The notes below the pieces were generated by a model. The model made no database searches. It saw only the letters and a list, made by a program, of their open reading frames with translations, and was not told the origin of the DNA. Made by a program: the position numbers and the translations under genes. This document shows positions 1-4,655 of a stretch of 8,086 nucleotides of DNA, one piece after another; the first letter of the stretch is position 1; each line of letters begins with the position of its first letter. The DNA comes from Candidatus Ratteibacteria bacterium (GTDB lineage: Bacteria; CAIJMQ01): NCBI GenBank assembly GCA_028715665.1, contig JAQURI010000065.1:1-8086 (forward strand), read 5' to 3'.

Positions 1-43
1 TACATCGTATCTGCCATCCCGGTGCTCTTTCTTCAATATTCAT
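1..43 (-). CDS. possible 5' end of a gene running off the left edge
   Basis: An ATG on the minus strand at 43-41 opens a frame without a stop to the window edge, giving MNIEERAPGWQIRC as the visible start. It lies 8 nt beyond the stop of the DUF3795-type gene on the same strand, so it could be the next gene of that run. There is no convincing Shine-Dalgarno sequence ahead of it and only 14 codons are visible, so this is a weak call with no function assigned. Confidence 0.25.
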   Translation of the reverse strand, partial: MNIEERAPGWQIRC

Positions 44-50
44 TTTTTAT

Positions 51-422
51 TTACATTGGGTTTGTTCTCTTGAGCTTTTTTAGATTATCCAGTGCTTTTT
101 TATAACCTTCGTCCGTATTGCTCCATTCCACTAATTTATTACAGGGGAAACCATTGCACTGAGAACAGTTTTTCAATCCCTTATCATCAACACAACATTT
201 TAAAATCCAACAATTAGCGGACCAATGCACGGAACGGTCATCGTGACAACTAATACAATAAGGGCCGTGTTTCATTATCTCCTTCGCTCCCTCACCTTCT
301 TTTAAAACTTTCCACTCTCTAAACAACCCAACCCATTTCTGCGCATTTTCCAAACTGGTGTGAATACTTGGAAACGGACAAGTATTACAATCAAGCCCGC
401 AAACCGCTATCTCTTTCTTCAT
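51..422 (-). CDS. cysteine-rich DUF3795-type protein
   Basis: This 123-aa soluble protein has the cysteine layout I associate with DUF3795: an N-terminal CGLDCNTCPF (Cys8, Cys12, Cys15), a central YCISCHDD, then NCWILKCC and a final NCSQCNGFPC. The spaced cysteine pairs suggest binding of zinc or another metal, or an Fe-S cluster, but the family has no established activity that I know of. The start is well supported by GAGGAGGTGC a few bases upstream of the ATG on the minus strand. It follows the HMA-domain gene by 20 bp on the same strand, so the two are probably co-transcribed and may both handle metal. No signal peptide or membrane segment is visible. Gene calling is secure; function is unknown. 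Confidence 0.85.
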   Translation of the reverse strand: MKKEIAVCGLDCNTCPFPSIHTSLENAQKWVGLFREWKVLKEGEGAKEIMKHGPYCISCHDDRSVHWSANCWILKCCVDDKGLKNCSQCNGFPCNKLVEWSNTDEGYKKALDNLKKLKRTNPM

Positions 423-442
423 AAAAGCACCTCCTCAGTTTA

Positions 443-709
443 TTATTTAATTAAAGTCGGGGTAAAAAACCCTTCATAAAAAGAAGGCAATTTTTTAAAG
501 GTCTCCATCAGTTGTTCAACCGTAATTATACTGGCATCATGCTCTACAATAAGTTTCGTATTCTCCGCCTTGCCTTCCATATAAACTTTACTCACACCTT
601 CCATACTGGTAAGAGTATCTTCAATCTCCTTAATGCACTTGGAACATTTAAAACCACATTCAGGAATTATAGAACTACAATCGATTTTAAAAACTGACCT
701 GTTGTTCAT
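443..709 (-). CDS. small heavy-metal-associated (HMA) domain protein
   Basis: The 88-aa product is essentially one HMA fold, the ferredoxin-like domain of CopZ/MerP-type metallochaperones. After a short N-terminal strand it has CGFKCSKCIKEIEDTL (Cys18, Cys22, Cys25), matching the usual G-M-x-C-x-x-C-x-x-x-I-E helix. The typical GV..V strand (SMEGVSKVYME), a second strand around KLIVEHD and a second helix follow. The usual Met of GMTC is Phe here, and there is an extra Cys four residues before the CxxC, which could alter metal preference. Copper, zinc or mercury binding is inferred from the family. No P-type ATPase or metal-responsive regulator lies nearby. It starts 43 bp after the deaminase stop and ends 20 bp before the DUF3795 gene. 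There is no strong Shine-Dalgarno sequence at its ATG. Confidence 0.8.
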   Translation of the reverse strand: MNNRSVFKIDCSSIIPECGFKCSKCIKEIEDTLTSMEGVSKVYMEGKAENTKLIVEHDASIITVEQLMETFKKLPSFYEGFFTPTLIK

Positions 710-752
710 TATTCTATTCTTTTGTAACTAACAGAAAAAAGACCTGATATTT

Positions 753-1193
753 TTAAACTCCTATATCCTCGTTCCAAAGTTTCGGATTTTCGCTGATAAA
801 TTTCCGCATCATTGCTATACACGTTTCATCCTGCAACACTTCCACATCTACGCCTTTTGACTTGAGATATTCTTCTTCTCCCATAAATGTTTTATTCTCG
901 CCGATAACAACACGCTTGATGCCATACAATATTATGGCGCCCGAACACATTGCGCACGGCGAAAGCGTAGTATATAAAACGCATTCTTTATATACCGATG
1001 CCGGCTGTCGCTTTGTATTCTCCAGAGCATCCATCTCCCCGTGCAAAATAGCGCTTCCTTTTTGAACGCGTCTGTTGTGCCCGCGACCGATTATTTTTCC
1101 ACGATAAACAATAACAGCGCCTATAGGTATTCCTCCCTCGCTTAAACCCTTTTTGGCTTCCTCTATAGCCGCCTTCATAAATTCATTTACCAC
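753..1193 (-). CDS. cytosine deaminase of the fungal (Fcy1-like) zinc family
   Basis: The product should hydrolyse cytosine to uracil and ammonia in pyrimidine salvage. It follows yeast Fcy1 closely: GGIPIGAV, RGHNRRVQKGSAILHGE, LYTTLSPCAMCSGAII and the C-terminal WNEDIG. With the GTG start used here (146 aa), the zinc ligands are His51, Cys80 and Cys83, the proton-shuttle residue is Glu53, and the substrate-contact equivalents are Asn40, Trp140 and Asp143. The retained HNxRxQKGSAxLHGE block and C-terminal Trp/Asp argue for cytosine rather than tRNA-adenosine (TadA) or guanine deamination. GTG at 1193 has GGGGA about 5 nt upstream and would overlap the 55-aa gene by 11 nt. Alternatives are TTG at 1214 (153 aa) and ATG at 1178 (141 aa). 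It is probably translationally coupled to the 55-aa gene. It is unrelated to the amidohydrolase CodA. Confidence 0.87.
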   Translation of the reverse strand: MVNEFMKAAIEEAKKGLSEGGIPIGAVIVYRGKIIGRGHNRRVQKGSAILHGEMDALENTKRQPASVYKECVLYTTLSPCAMCSGAIILYGIKRVVIGENKTFMGEEEYLKSKGVDVEVLQDETCIAMMRKFISENPKLWNEDIGV

Positions 1194-1360
1194 GTTTTCC
1201 CCATAACAAGACAATACCGCCTACCACAGAAAATACTATTACCGTCCTATTATAAACAGCCCAAAAACTATCATTATTAACAATCATACCCACACCCGTA
1301 ACAACCGCTAAAACCAGCAGCAATACGCCGATAATTTTGTTATCTTTCATATTCACCTCC
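1169..1360. repeat. direct repeat, copy 1 (192 bp)
   Basis: This segment aligns without gaps to 2332-2523 at a constant offset of 1163 bp. I count 12 mismatches (about 94% identity). It contains the first codons of the deaminase, the whole 55-aa membrane-peptide gene and its Shine-Dalgarno sequence (AGGTGAAT before the ATG). Similarity stops abruptly at both ends, although related palindromic sequence resumes upstream of each copy. Confidence 0.92.
1183..1350 (-). CDS. 55-aa two-helix membrane peptide, copy 1
   Basis: The 55-aa product starts MKDNKIIGVLLLVLAVV and ends LLWGKRGK. It has two hydrophobic segments (about residues 6-24 and 36-50) joined by a short loop, NNDSFWAVYNRT, and a basic tail. 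I do not recognise a named family; it resembles the many small two-helix inner-membrane proteins without known function. The start is supported by GGGAGGTGAAT just upstream of the ATG. The reading frame could be extended upstream to a TTG, but that would run through a hairpin and is rejected. Its 3' end overlaps the start of the deaminase. A diverged second copy lies at 2346-2513 with 51 of 55 residues identical, and conservation of the frame in both copies supports it being a real gene. Confidence 0.75.
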   Translation of the reverse strand: MKDNKIIGVLLLVLAVVTGVGMIVNNDSFWAVYNRTVIVFSVVGGIVLLWGKRGK

Positions 1361-1364
1361 CGAA

Positions 1365-1383
1365 GCACTCCCGTAGGGAGTGC
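1365..1383. promoter_or_regulatory. perfect hairpin just upstream of the 55-aa gene's ribosome-binding site
   Basis: An 8-bp perfect stem (GCACTCCC/GGGAGTGC) with a 3-nt loop lies about 5 bp upstream of the Shine-Dalgarno sequence of the 55-aa gene. It has no T-run, so it is not a terminator. It could influence translation or protect the mRNA end. A different hairpin occupies the matching place in copy 2 (2525-2547). Confidence 0.7.
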
Positions 1384-1518
1384 GAAGTCCCCCCTGTTAG
1401 TTTTCCCCGTGGAATTCAAAGAATTCCTGGGACTAAAATCCTTGAAATCGCATTCGCGATTTCTAAGGGCCCAAGAAAACTAGGGGGGATCTATTTTCCC
1501 GATGTCTTACGATGCGGG
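1384..1518. repeat. palindrome-rich intergenic element, copy 1
   Basis: This covers most of the 215-bp non-coding stretch between the NYN gene and the first 55-aa gene. Outer arms TCCCCCC..TAGTTTTC (1388-1405, with a 3-nt TGT bulge) pair with GAAAACTAGGGGGGA (1475-1489). Inside are GGAATTC/GAATTCC (1411-1427) and GAAATCGC/GCGATTTC (1444-1463). An imperfect hairpin follows at 1498-1518. The motif at 1385-1400 recurs at 2552-2566, so this is a related copy of the element at 2552-2620. It looks like a miniature palindromic repeat or a structured leader; no protein is encoded. Confidence 0.65.
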
Positions 1519-1565
1519 GTCCATTCAAAATTATAAAAAACCCTATTAAGATTTGGAACTGGTTT

Positions 1566-2207
1566 CTACCAATCTTCAGGTTTACTGACACTTGTATTAT
1601 CATCCAACATCAATGGGTCTGGAAATTGATAGCGCAAGTAAGATTTTCGTTTGATAGAAAATGATTCGGGAGCTATCCCGACTAATTCAATGTTTGTCCT
1701 CTTGTACGGGAATGCAAAAAATATCAGTTTATCCGGATATAATCTTTTACAAGTCCTTACGGCTGGAGCCAAATCTGTATCACCAGTCATTAAAATTATA
1801 GTATCTGCTTCATTGGATTGACAGAGTTCAAAGAGTTTTGCAGCAATAGCTACATCGGTTTCTTTTTCTTCGTGCGCAATAAAGTATGATTTGCACTTCG
1901 GACAAAAAACATCCTTAGGTTTAAACCTGGCTAATTCAACGTTGATTCCGGTTGACCGAAGACACCGCATATAAAGACTATGTCTATCTTGTTTGTCTTG
2001 AGAACGGTGAGTAGGAGGAGCAGAAAAATAATAAATTCTTTCTAAATTTGCCCTATTACCTGCTATTCTACCTGCTACAGGAAGATAAGATAGGCACAAA
2101 TTCTTCAAATCTAGCCACTTGGAAACTTTACCATGTGTTTCCTTTTGCGCATCAACTAAGGAGTGGTAAAGATTGAACCCATCAACAAGAAAAATAGTAC
2201 GATTCAT
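1566..2207 (-). CDS. NYN-domain (PIN-like) putative ribonuclease
   Basis: The 213-aa product is a single NYN domain, the PIN-like fold of metal-dependent RNA nucleases. Motif 1 is FLVDGFNLYHS (Asp9, Asn12). The central acidic motif is EEKETDVAIAAKL (Glu116/Asp118) and motif 3 is ILMTGDTDLAPAV (Asp143, Asp145). Together these acidic residues would hold Mg2+ or Mn2+. A CPKC pair (102-105) just before the central motif could be half of a zinc site or a disulfide; no second pair is evident. The chosen start is the ATG at 2207. The frame extends 37 codons upstream to a TTG at 2318, but that extension is encoded by two GC-rich hairpins, one a terminator, and the TTG is part of the putative -35 box. 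The ATG lacks a normally spaced Shine-Dalgarno sequence (GGAGG is 17 nt away). The target is unknown, and no partner gene identifies it as a toxin or defence factor. Confidence 0.85.
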   Translation of the reverse strand: MNRTIFLVDGFNLYHSLVDAQKETHGKVSKWLDLKNLCLSYLPVAGRIAGNRANLERIYYFSAPPTHRSQDKQDRHSLYMRCLRSTGINVELARFKPKDVFCPKCKSYFIAHEEKETDVAIAAKLFELCQSNEADTIILMTGDTDLAPAVRTCKRLYPDKLIFFAFPYKRTNIELVGIAPESFSIKRKSYLRYQFPDPLMLDDNTSVSKPEDW

Positions 2208-2283
2208 TGTTCTAAAATAAAAAACCTCCGGATCGCAACCCGGAGGGGCCCAGTGAACGAGCCGCCCACTGGGGATGAAATCT
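2208..2283 (-). promoter_or_regulatory. structured leader of the NYN gene (candidate attenuator)
   Basis: Between the predicted transcription start (about 2283) and the ATG at 2207, the minus-strand RNA would form two hairpins. The first has a CCCAGTG/CACTGGG stem (2249-2255 with 2267-2273, 11-nt loop). The second is the terminator stem at 2225-2246. No known riboswitch class is recognisable. Either the leader regulates read-through into the NYN gene or it is a short terminated RNA lying in front of it. Confidence 0.5.
2211..2246 (-). terminator. intrinsic terminator 17 nt before the NYN start codon
   Basis: Read on the minus strand, a 7-bp GC-only-plus-one-A/T stem (CCTCCGG/CCGGAGG, 8-nt loop GTTGCGAT) is followed directly by TTTTTTATTTT. 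This is a classic rho-independent terminator. It could end transcripts of the 55-aa gene copy 2, act as an attenuator for the NYN gene, or both. Confidence 0.8.
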
Positions 2284-2289
2284 GTATGA

Positions 2290-2318
2290 ATACTACTATT
2301 ATTTTCTTCCTTTGTCAA
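2290..2318 (-). promoter_or_regulatory. sigma70-type promoter for the NYN gene or its leader
   Basis: The minus strand carries a perfect -35 box TTGACA (2318-2313), a 17-nt spacer and a -10 box TAGTAT (2295-2290, 4 of 6 consensus bases). The start would fall near 2283, just upstream of the two-hairpin leader. Confidence 0.55.
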
Positions 2319-2356
2319 CTACCTGTACCACCCGCCCTCATAAATTCATTTACCAC
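2315..2356 (-). pseudogene. vestigial start of the cytosine deaminase gene
   Basis: After the second 55-aa gene, the frame matching the deaminase start reads GTG GTA AAT GAA TTT ATG AGG GCG and then hits a TGA at 2317-2315. The first eight or so codons match the real deaminase start at 1193-1169 and the rest does not. It is therefore a leftover from duplication of the 55-aa gene together with the deaminase 5' end, not a working gene. Confidence 0.45.
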
Positions 2357-2523
2357 GTTTTCCCCATAACAAAACAATACCGCCTACCACAGAAAATACT
2401 ATTACCGTCCTATTATAAACAGCCCAAAAGTCATCACTATTAACAATCATACCCACAATCGTAACAACCGCCAAAACCAGCAGCAACCCGCCGATAATCT
2501 TGTTATCTTTCATATTCACCTCC
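2332..2523. repeat. direct repeat, copy 2 (192 bp)
   Basis: This is the partner of 1169-1360, with a constant offset of 1163 bp and 12 mismatches by my count. It holds the second 55-aa gene, its Shine-Dalgarno sequence and the deaminase start vestige. The left boundary falls inside the deaminase reading frame; the right boundary falls just upstream of the ribosome-binding site. Confidence 0.92.
2346..2513 (-). CDS. 55-aa two-helix membrane peptide, copy 2
   Basis: This paralogue of the peptide at 1183-1350 is also 55 aa, MKDNKIIGGLLLVLAVV to LLWGKRGK. It differs at V9G, G19I, N26S and S28D. Of 11 base changes within the frame, 8 fall in those four codons and 3 are silent, while the C-terminal 27 residues are identical. 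Two hydrophobic helices and a basic tail are retained, as is a strong Shine-Dalgarno sequence, AAGGAGGTGAAT, before the ATG. Unlike copy 1 it is not followed by an intact deaminase; the next complete gene downstream is the NYN gene, beyond a terminator. The function is unknown. Confidence 0.7.
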   Translation of the reverse strand: MKDNKIIGGLLLVLAVVTIVGMIVNSDDFWAVYNRTVIVFSVVGGIVLLWGKRGK

Positions 2524-2524
2524 T

Positions 2525-2547
2525 TAATTAAAACTACGTTTTAATTA
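2525..2547. promoter_or_regulatory. perfect AT-rich hairpin just upstream of the copy-2 ribosome-binding site
   Basis: A 10-bp perfect stem (TAATTAAAAC/GTTTTAATTA) with a 3-nt TAC loop abuts the AAGGAGG of the second 55-aa gene. It sits at the same place as the GC-rich hairpin 1365-1383 of copy 1 but has an unrelated stem sequence. Confidence 0.7.
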
Positions 2548-2551
2548 CCCG

Positions 2552-2620
2552 AAGTCCCCCTGTTAGGGGACGAAGTCCCCATCGCCAGTTTCACGAACAA
2601 AGTGAGTGAAACTATGGGGG
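2552..2620. repeat. palindrome-rich intergenic element, copy 2
   Basis: The element holds a GTCCCC/GGGGAC hairpin (2554-2571) and a larger stem built from CCCCAT/ATGGGG (2577-2582 with 2614-2619) and AGTTTCAC/GTGAAACT (2587-2594 with 2606-2613). It shares the AAGTCCCCCTGTTAG motif (2552-2566) with the element at 1384-1518. Both elements sit immediately upstream of a 55-aa gene, so they may belong to the duplicated module. No T-run marks a terminator. Confidence 0.65.
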
Positions 2621-2628
2621 TCCCATTT

Positions 2629-3045
2629 TTATTTTTTCTCAGCTTTAAAGTATATAACTTTAGGTGCTTTGTTAAAATATTTGAACATAGCTGGGCAGAG
2701 CCATCCTTCCATTTTATACTGAGGGCATTCATACCAATTACCACTGGAATCCCCTCGTATCCAAACAAGAGTATGGGTATAACCGGGAAAAGGTTGCGCT
2801 GAAAAATAAAGACGAAATCCTTTTTCAGCATCTGGTATATCCTCTACCAGTTTTTCTATTATACCGGGAATTCCCGCAACAAACGGCTCTTGTTTTAAAC
2901 CCCTGCTTGCATCATCAAAAACCCATGCGCCTTCATAATTATACGGAGCAATTATGAAAATTGAATTGGAAGTGTCTTCTACGGGTTTTTCACTACATCC
3001 ACATAAAATAATAAACAAAAGTGCTATAAATAGAATCCTTTTCAT
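2629..3045 (-). CDS. lipoprotein with DUF6717-like domain
   Basis: The 138-aa product begins with a lipoprotein signal: MKR, a hydrophobic stretch, then the lipobox L-C-G-C with Cys17 as the lipidated residue. The mature part (APYNYEGAWVFDD, GIPGIIEKLVEDI, FRLYFSAQPFPGYTHTLVW, EGWLCPAMFKYF) resembles proteins I recall as DUF6717. Those are often soluble, so a lipoprotein form would place the domain on a membrane surface. No enzymatic motif is evident. It starts 13 bp after the three-helix membrane protein gene on the same strand, so the two are probably co-transcribed. The Shine-Dalgarno sequence is weak (GGAAA). The coding call is good, the family name is from memory, and the function is unknown. 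Confidence 0.8.
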   Translation of the reverse strand: MKRILFIALLFIILCGCSEKPVEDTSNSIFIIAPYNYEGAWVFDDASRGLKQEPFVAGIPGIIEKLVEDIPDAEKGFRLYFSAQPFPGYTHTLVWIRGDSSGNWYECPQYKMEGWLCPAMFKYFNKAPKVIYFKAEKK

Positions 3046-3058
3046 AATCTATTTCCAG

Positions 3059-3340
3059 TTAAGATTTGGGACTATTTTTATCTTTCTTCCTCATATAATC
3101 TGAAAATCTTCCAAGCCAATCTGCAACAACTCCTAACAAGACGCCGACAACAACACACTTTCCGATTATAGACCAGTGGAAACCATCACCCTGGATAGCA
3201 GAAACTATATTCCAAATAAAGCCTACAACTACTCCAAGCGTCAACCCTCCCCAGATAGAATTAGGTCCTTTCCAATAAAGAATCAAAGATATTGCTGAAA
3301 TAATTGTAAGAACAATCCATATAACATTAGTAGATATCAT
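3059..3340 (-). CDS. small three-helix membrane protein
   Basis: The 93-aa product has three predicted transmembrane segments: about residues 6-23, 31-49 and 58-77, with small-residue packing (GGLTLGVVVG, GVLLGVVADWLG). It ends in a lysine-rich cytoplasmic-type tail (MRKKDKNSPKS). I do not recognise a family. AGGT about 7 nt before the ATG could serve as Shine-Dalgarno sequence, and it is contributed by the GGGTCAGGTCTT repeat at 3341-3360. The gene lies 52 bp downstream of the 52-aa basic protein gene and 13 bp upstream of the lipoprotein gene. The lipoprotein and this protein may work together at the membrane, but only adjacency supports that. Confidence 0.7.
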   Translation of the reverse strand: MISTNVIWIVLTIISAISLILYWKGPNSIWGGLTLGVVVGFIWNIVSAIQGDGFHWSIIGKCVVVGVLLGVVADWLGRFSDYMRKKDKNSPKS

Positions 3341-3360
3341 TTCAAGACCTGACCCTTTTC
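3341..3360 (-). repeat. GGGTCAGGTCTT motif, copy A
   Basis: The minus strand reads GAAAAGGGTCAGGTCTTGAA, ending right at the ATG of the 93-aa membrane protein gene. It matches copy C (4656-4674) at 15 of 16 core bases and resembles copy B (3956-3974). It lies about 33 bp after the stop of the preceding small gene. Confidence 0.55.
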
Positions 3361-3363
3361 ATC

Positions 3364-3377
3364 TAGTTTTAAAACTA
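3364..3377. repeat. 14-bp perfect palindrome
   Basis: TAGTTTTAAAACTA is perfectly self-complementary and lies between the stop of the 52-aa gene and repeat copy A. It lacks GC pairs and a T-run, so it is a poor terminator; a protein-binding dyad is possible. Confidence 0.4.
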
Positions 3378-3392
3378 ACAATCTCGATTTTC

Positions 3393-3551
3393 TTACTTTA
3401 GTCCAAATAATTTCATTATTGAGTTGCCCAACTTACGTTGTCTACCTGTTCGGGTTAAAGGAATACCTATTGCTCTGGAAATTTTGCCTTTTGCCGCAGA
3501 AACCCCGAGAGCTCGTTTCAATGAAAACGAGATGCCAAATTTTTTACCCAT
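3393..3551 (-). CDS. 52-aa strongly basic small protein
   Basis: The 52-aa product starts MGKKFGISFSLKRALGVS and continues AAKGKISRAIGIPLTRTG to the end IMKLFGLK. It has 13 Lys/Arg and no Asp or Glu, which would suit nucleic-acid or membrane-surface binding. It carries the best Shine-Dalgarno sequence in the window, AGAAGGAGGT (3564-3555), 3 nt before the ATG. That signal together with a clean stop makes a real gene likely despite its size. The pattern KRALGxSxxKxKISRxxGIPxTRxGRQRKxG looks like a conserved small-protein family often met in prophages and accessory DNA, but I cannot name one with certainty. It lies 39 bp after the BamE-like gene on the same strand. Confidence 0.7.
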   Translation of the reverse strand: MGKKFGISFSLKRALGVSAAKGKISRAIGIPLTRTGRQRKLGNSIMKLFGLK

Positions 3552-3590
3552 TTGACCTCCTTCTGAAATCTTATATTGTTTTATCCCTAT

Positions 3591-3929
3591 TTACATCTTT
3601 TCATCCCAACCAACAACAATACCGTTTTCAACTATAATTTTTAAGCCGTATCTGTTAGCAGTCTTTTGATGATACTTCCAGGTTTCTTTCTTTTTTGTTT
3701 TCAACACCCTCTCGTCTATATCAACTGGTTGACCTATTGAATCCAGTAGTTGTTCACTAGTTTCCCCAACCCAAACAGTCCCATTAATTATTTTCTCTGC
3801 AATATCAGTATGTCCGTATTTTTCATATATACGTTTTTTTCTCTCCTTCCGATTAAGGATTGGCAAATAAATAATTAGAAATAAAACACTTATAATAATT
3901 ATTGAAAATACCAAACTCCCGGTATCCAT
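3591..3929 (-). CDS. membrane-anchored BamE/SmpA-like (BLIP-fold) protein
   Basis: The 112-aa product has one N-terminal transmembrane segment (about residues 6-24, FSIIIISVLFLIIYLPIL), a basic stretch NRKERKKR, then a compact soluble domain. That domain reads EKIINGTVWVGETSEQLLDSIGQP, LKTKKKETWKYHQ and GLKIIVENGIVVGWD, the pattern of small SmpA/OmlA/BamE-like domains (W.G.t.eql..s.G.P, then ...W.Y..., then a final strand). Here it is tethered by a helix rather than by a lipid. The role is unknown; relatives are widespread as orphans. The ATG lacks a strong Shine-Dalgarno sequence. Repeat copy B lies 27 bp upstream, and the 52-aa gene follows after 39 bp. Confidence 0.75.
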   Translation of the reverse strand: MDTGSLVFSIIIISVLFLIIYLPILNRKERKKRIYEKYGHTDIAEKIINGTVWVGETSEQLLDSIGQPVDIDERVLKTKKKETWKYHQKTANRYGLKIIVENGIVVGWDEKM

Positions 3930-3955
3930 CAGTTTATCTTTTTATAACTACTTTG

Positions 3956-3974
3956 TAGGACCTGGCCTTTTTTA
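3956..3974 (-). repeat. GGGTCAGGTCTT motif, copy B (degenerate)
   Basis: The minus strand reads TAAAAAAGGCCAGGTCCTA, starting 2 bp after the stop codon of the 216-aa orphan gene. It is the most diverged of the three copies, with GGCCAGGTCC in place of GGGTCAGGTC, but holds the same stop-proximal position as copy C. Confidence 0.4.
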
Positions 3975-3976
3975 TG

Positions 3977-4627
3977 TTAAATATTGTTTCCAAAGTTAGT
4001 TTTGAATAATATGTATGTCATTGGTGGCCAAATGCCTTTTATCCCATGGCTAAGAATAGATTGCAATACTAAACCTAAATCTTTATATACAAAGACTAAA
4101 TTAAGTTGATTTTCAGCAGATGGGATTTTACTAATTCTAACATCTTGCATAGGAGAAATTAAAAATAATCCCTGTAAAGGTTTTTCTTCATCAAAATAGT
4201 AATTAAGACAGACATCTCTTTCTTTAATCTGCGATTTCTGAATTGTCTCATATTTTGAGGGATGCATAAAAAGAGTAATGAATAACTCCTCTTGTTGTTT
4301 TATATCCCGGAATGAATCTCTATAAGATCTATCCCCAAAAAAGTTAATGATTCCCGAAGAATGAAAAGAAATTTTCGACTTATTAAACAGTGTTTCTTCT
4401 GTAACTTTTTCTCCTTCGTGATATTTTATTTCTACTTTTCCTTCGCTAATTTGTTTTGAGCCCTTTCTGAGTTCGGATATGTTTTTTAATCTAGGGCCTA
4501 AATAGATACTTTTATCCTTTGCAATTCTAAACCAAAATATGGGTTTCCACTCACCATTATAATTTACAACAATTCTTATCCTATCATCAGCTAATGGATA
4601 ATATATGGGTGTCTCAATTGTGTCCAT
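3977..4627 (-). CDS. orphan 216-aa protein
   Basis: This soluble-looking protein of mixed strands and helices has no signal peptide or transmembrane helix. Visible features are a beta-rich N-terminus (IRIVVNYNGEWKPIFWFRIAK), a GDRSYRDSFRDI segment, a central LFITLFMHP strand and a GLVLQSILSHGIKGIWPP segment near the end. I recognise no domain or catalytic motif. The ATG has no clear Shine-Dalgarno sequence, so the start is less certain, but no better upstream start exists before the stop. It lies between repeat copies B and C, with the two-helix membrane protein gene 44 bp upstream on the same strand. Base composition is distinctly AT-rich compared with cmk. Confidence 0.65.
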   Translation of the reverse strand: MDTIETPIYYPLADDRIRIVVNYNGEWKPIFWFRIAKDKSIYLGPRLKNISELRKGSKQISEGKVEIKYHEGEKVTEETLFNKSKISFHSSGIINFFGDRSYRDSFRDIKQQEELFITLFMHPSKYETIQKSQIKERDVCLNYYFDEEKPLQGLFLISPMQDVRISKIPSAENQLNLVFVYKDLGLVLQSILSHGIKGIWPPMTYILFKTNFGNNI

Positions 4628-4655
4628 TTAATTAGATCTAATTATTAATTCTGTA

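Noticed and set aside
753..1193. TadA-type tRNA adenosine deaminase
   Set aside because: The His/Cys zinc motifs are shared, but the HNRRVQKGSAILHGE block and C-terminal WNEDIG match fungal cytosine deaminase much better.
1351..1419. Upstream extension of the first 55-aa gene to a TTG
   Set aside because: The extension runs through the 1365-1383 hairpin and is absent from copy 2; the ATG at 1350 has an excellent ribosome-binding site.
1546..1560. 15-mer TTAAGATTTGGAACT recurring with one mismatch at 3059-3073
   Set aside because: One near-match of this length is expected by chance in 8 kb of AT-rich sequence, and one copy is just the coding end of the 93-aa protein gene.
2208..2318. N-terminal extension of the NYN protein to a TTG start
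   Set aside because: The 37 extra codons are specified by two GC-rich hairpins and a terminator T-run, the TTG belongs to a perfect -35 box, and the NYN domain begins naturally at MNRTIFLVDGFN.
2541..2831. 96-codon minus-strand frame overlapping the lipoprotein gene
   Set aside because: It overlaps the lipoprotein gene, which has a good signal peptide and lipobox, and it runs into the palindromic element with no recognisable domain.
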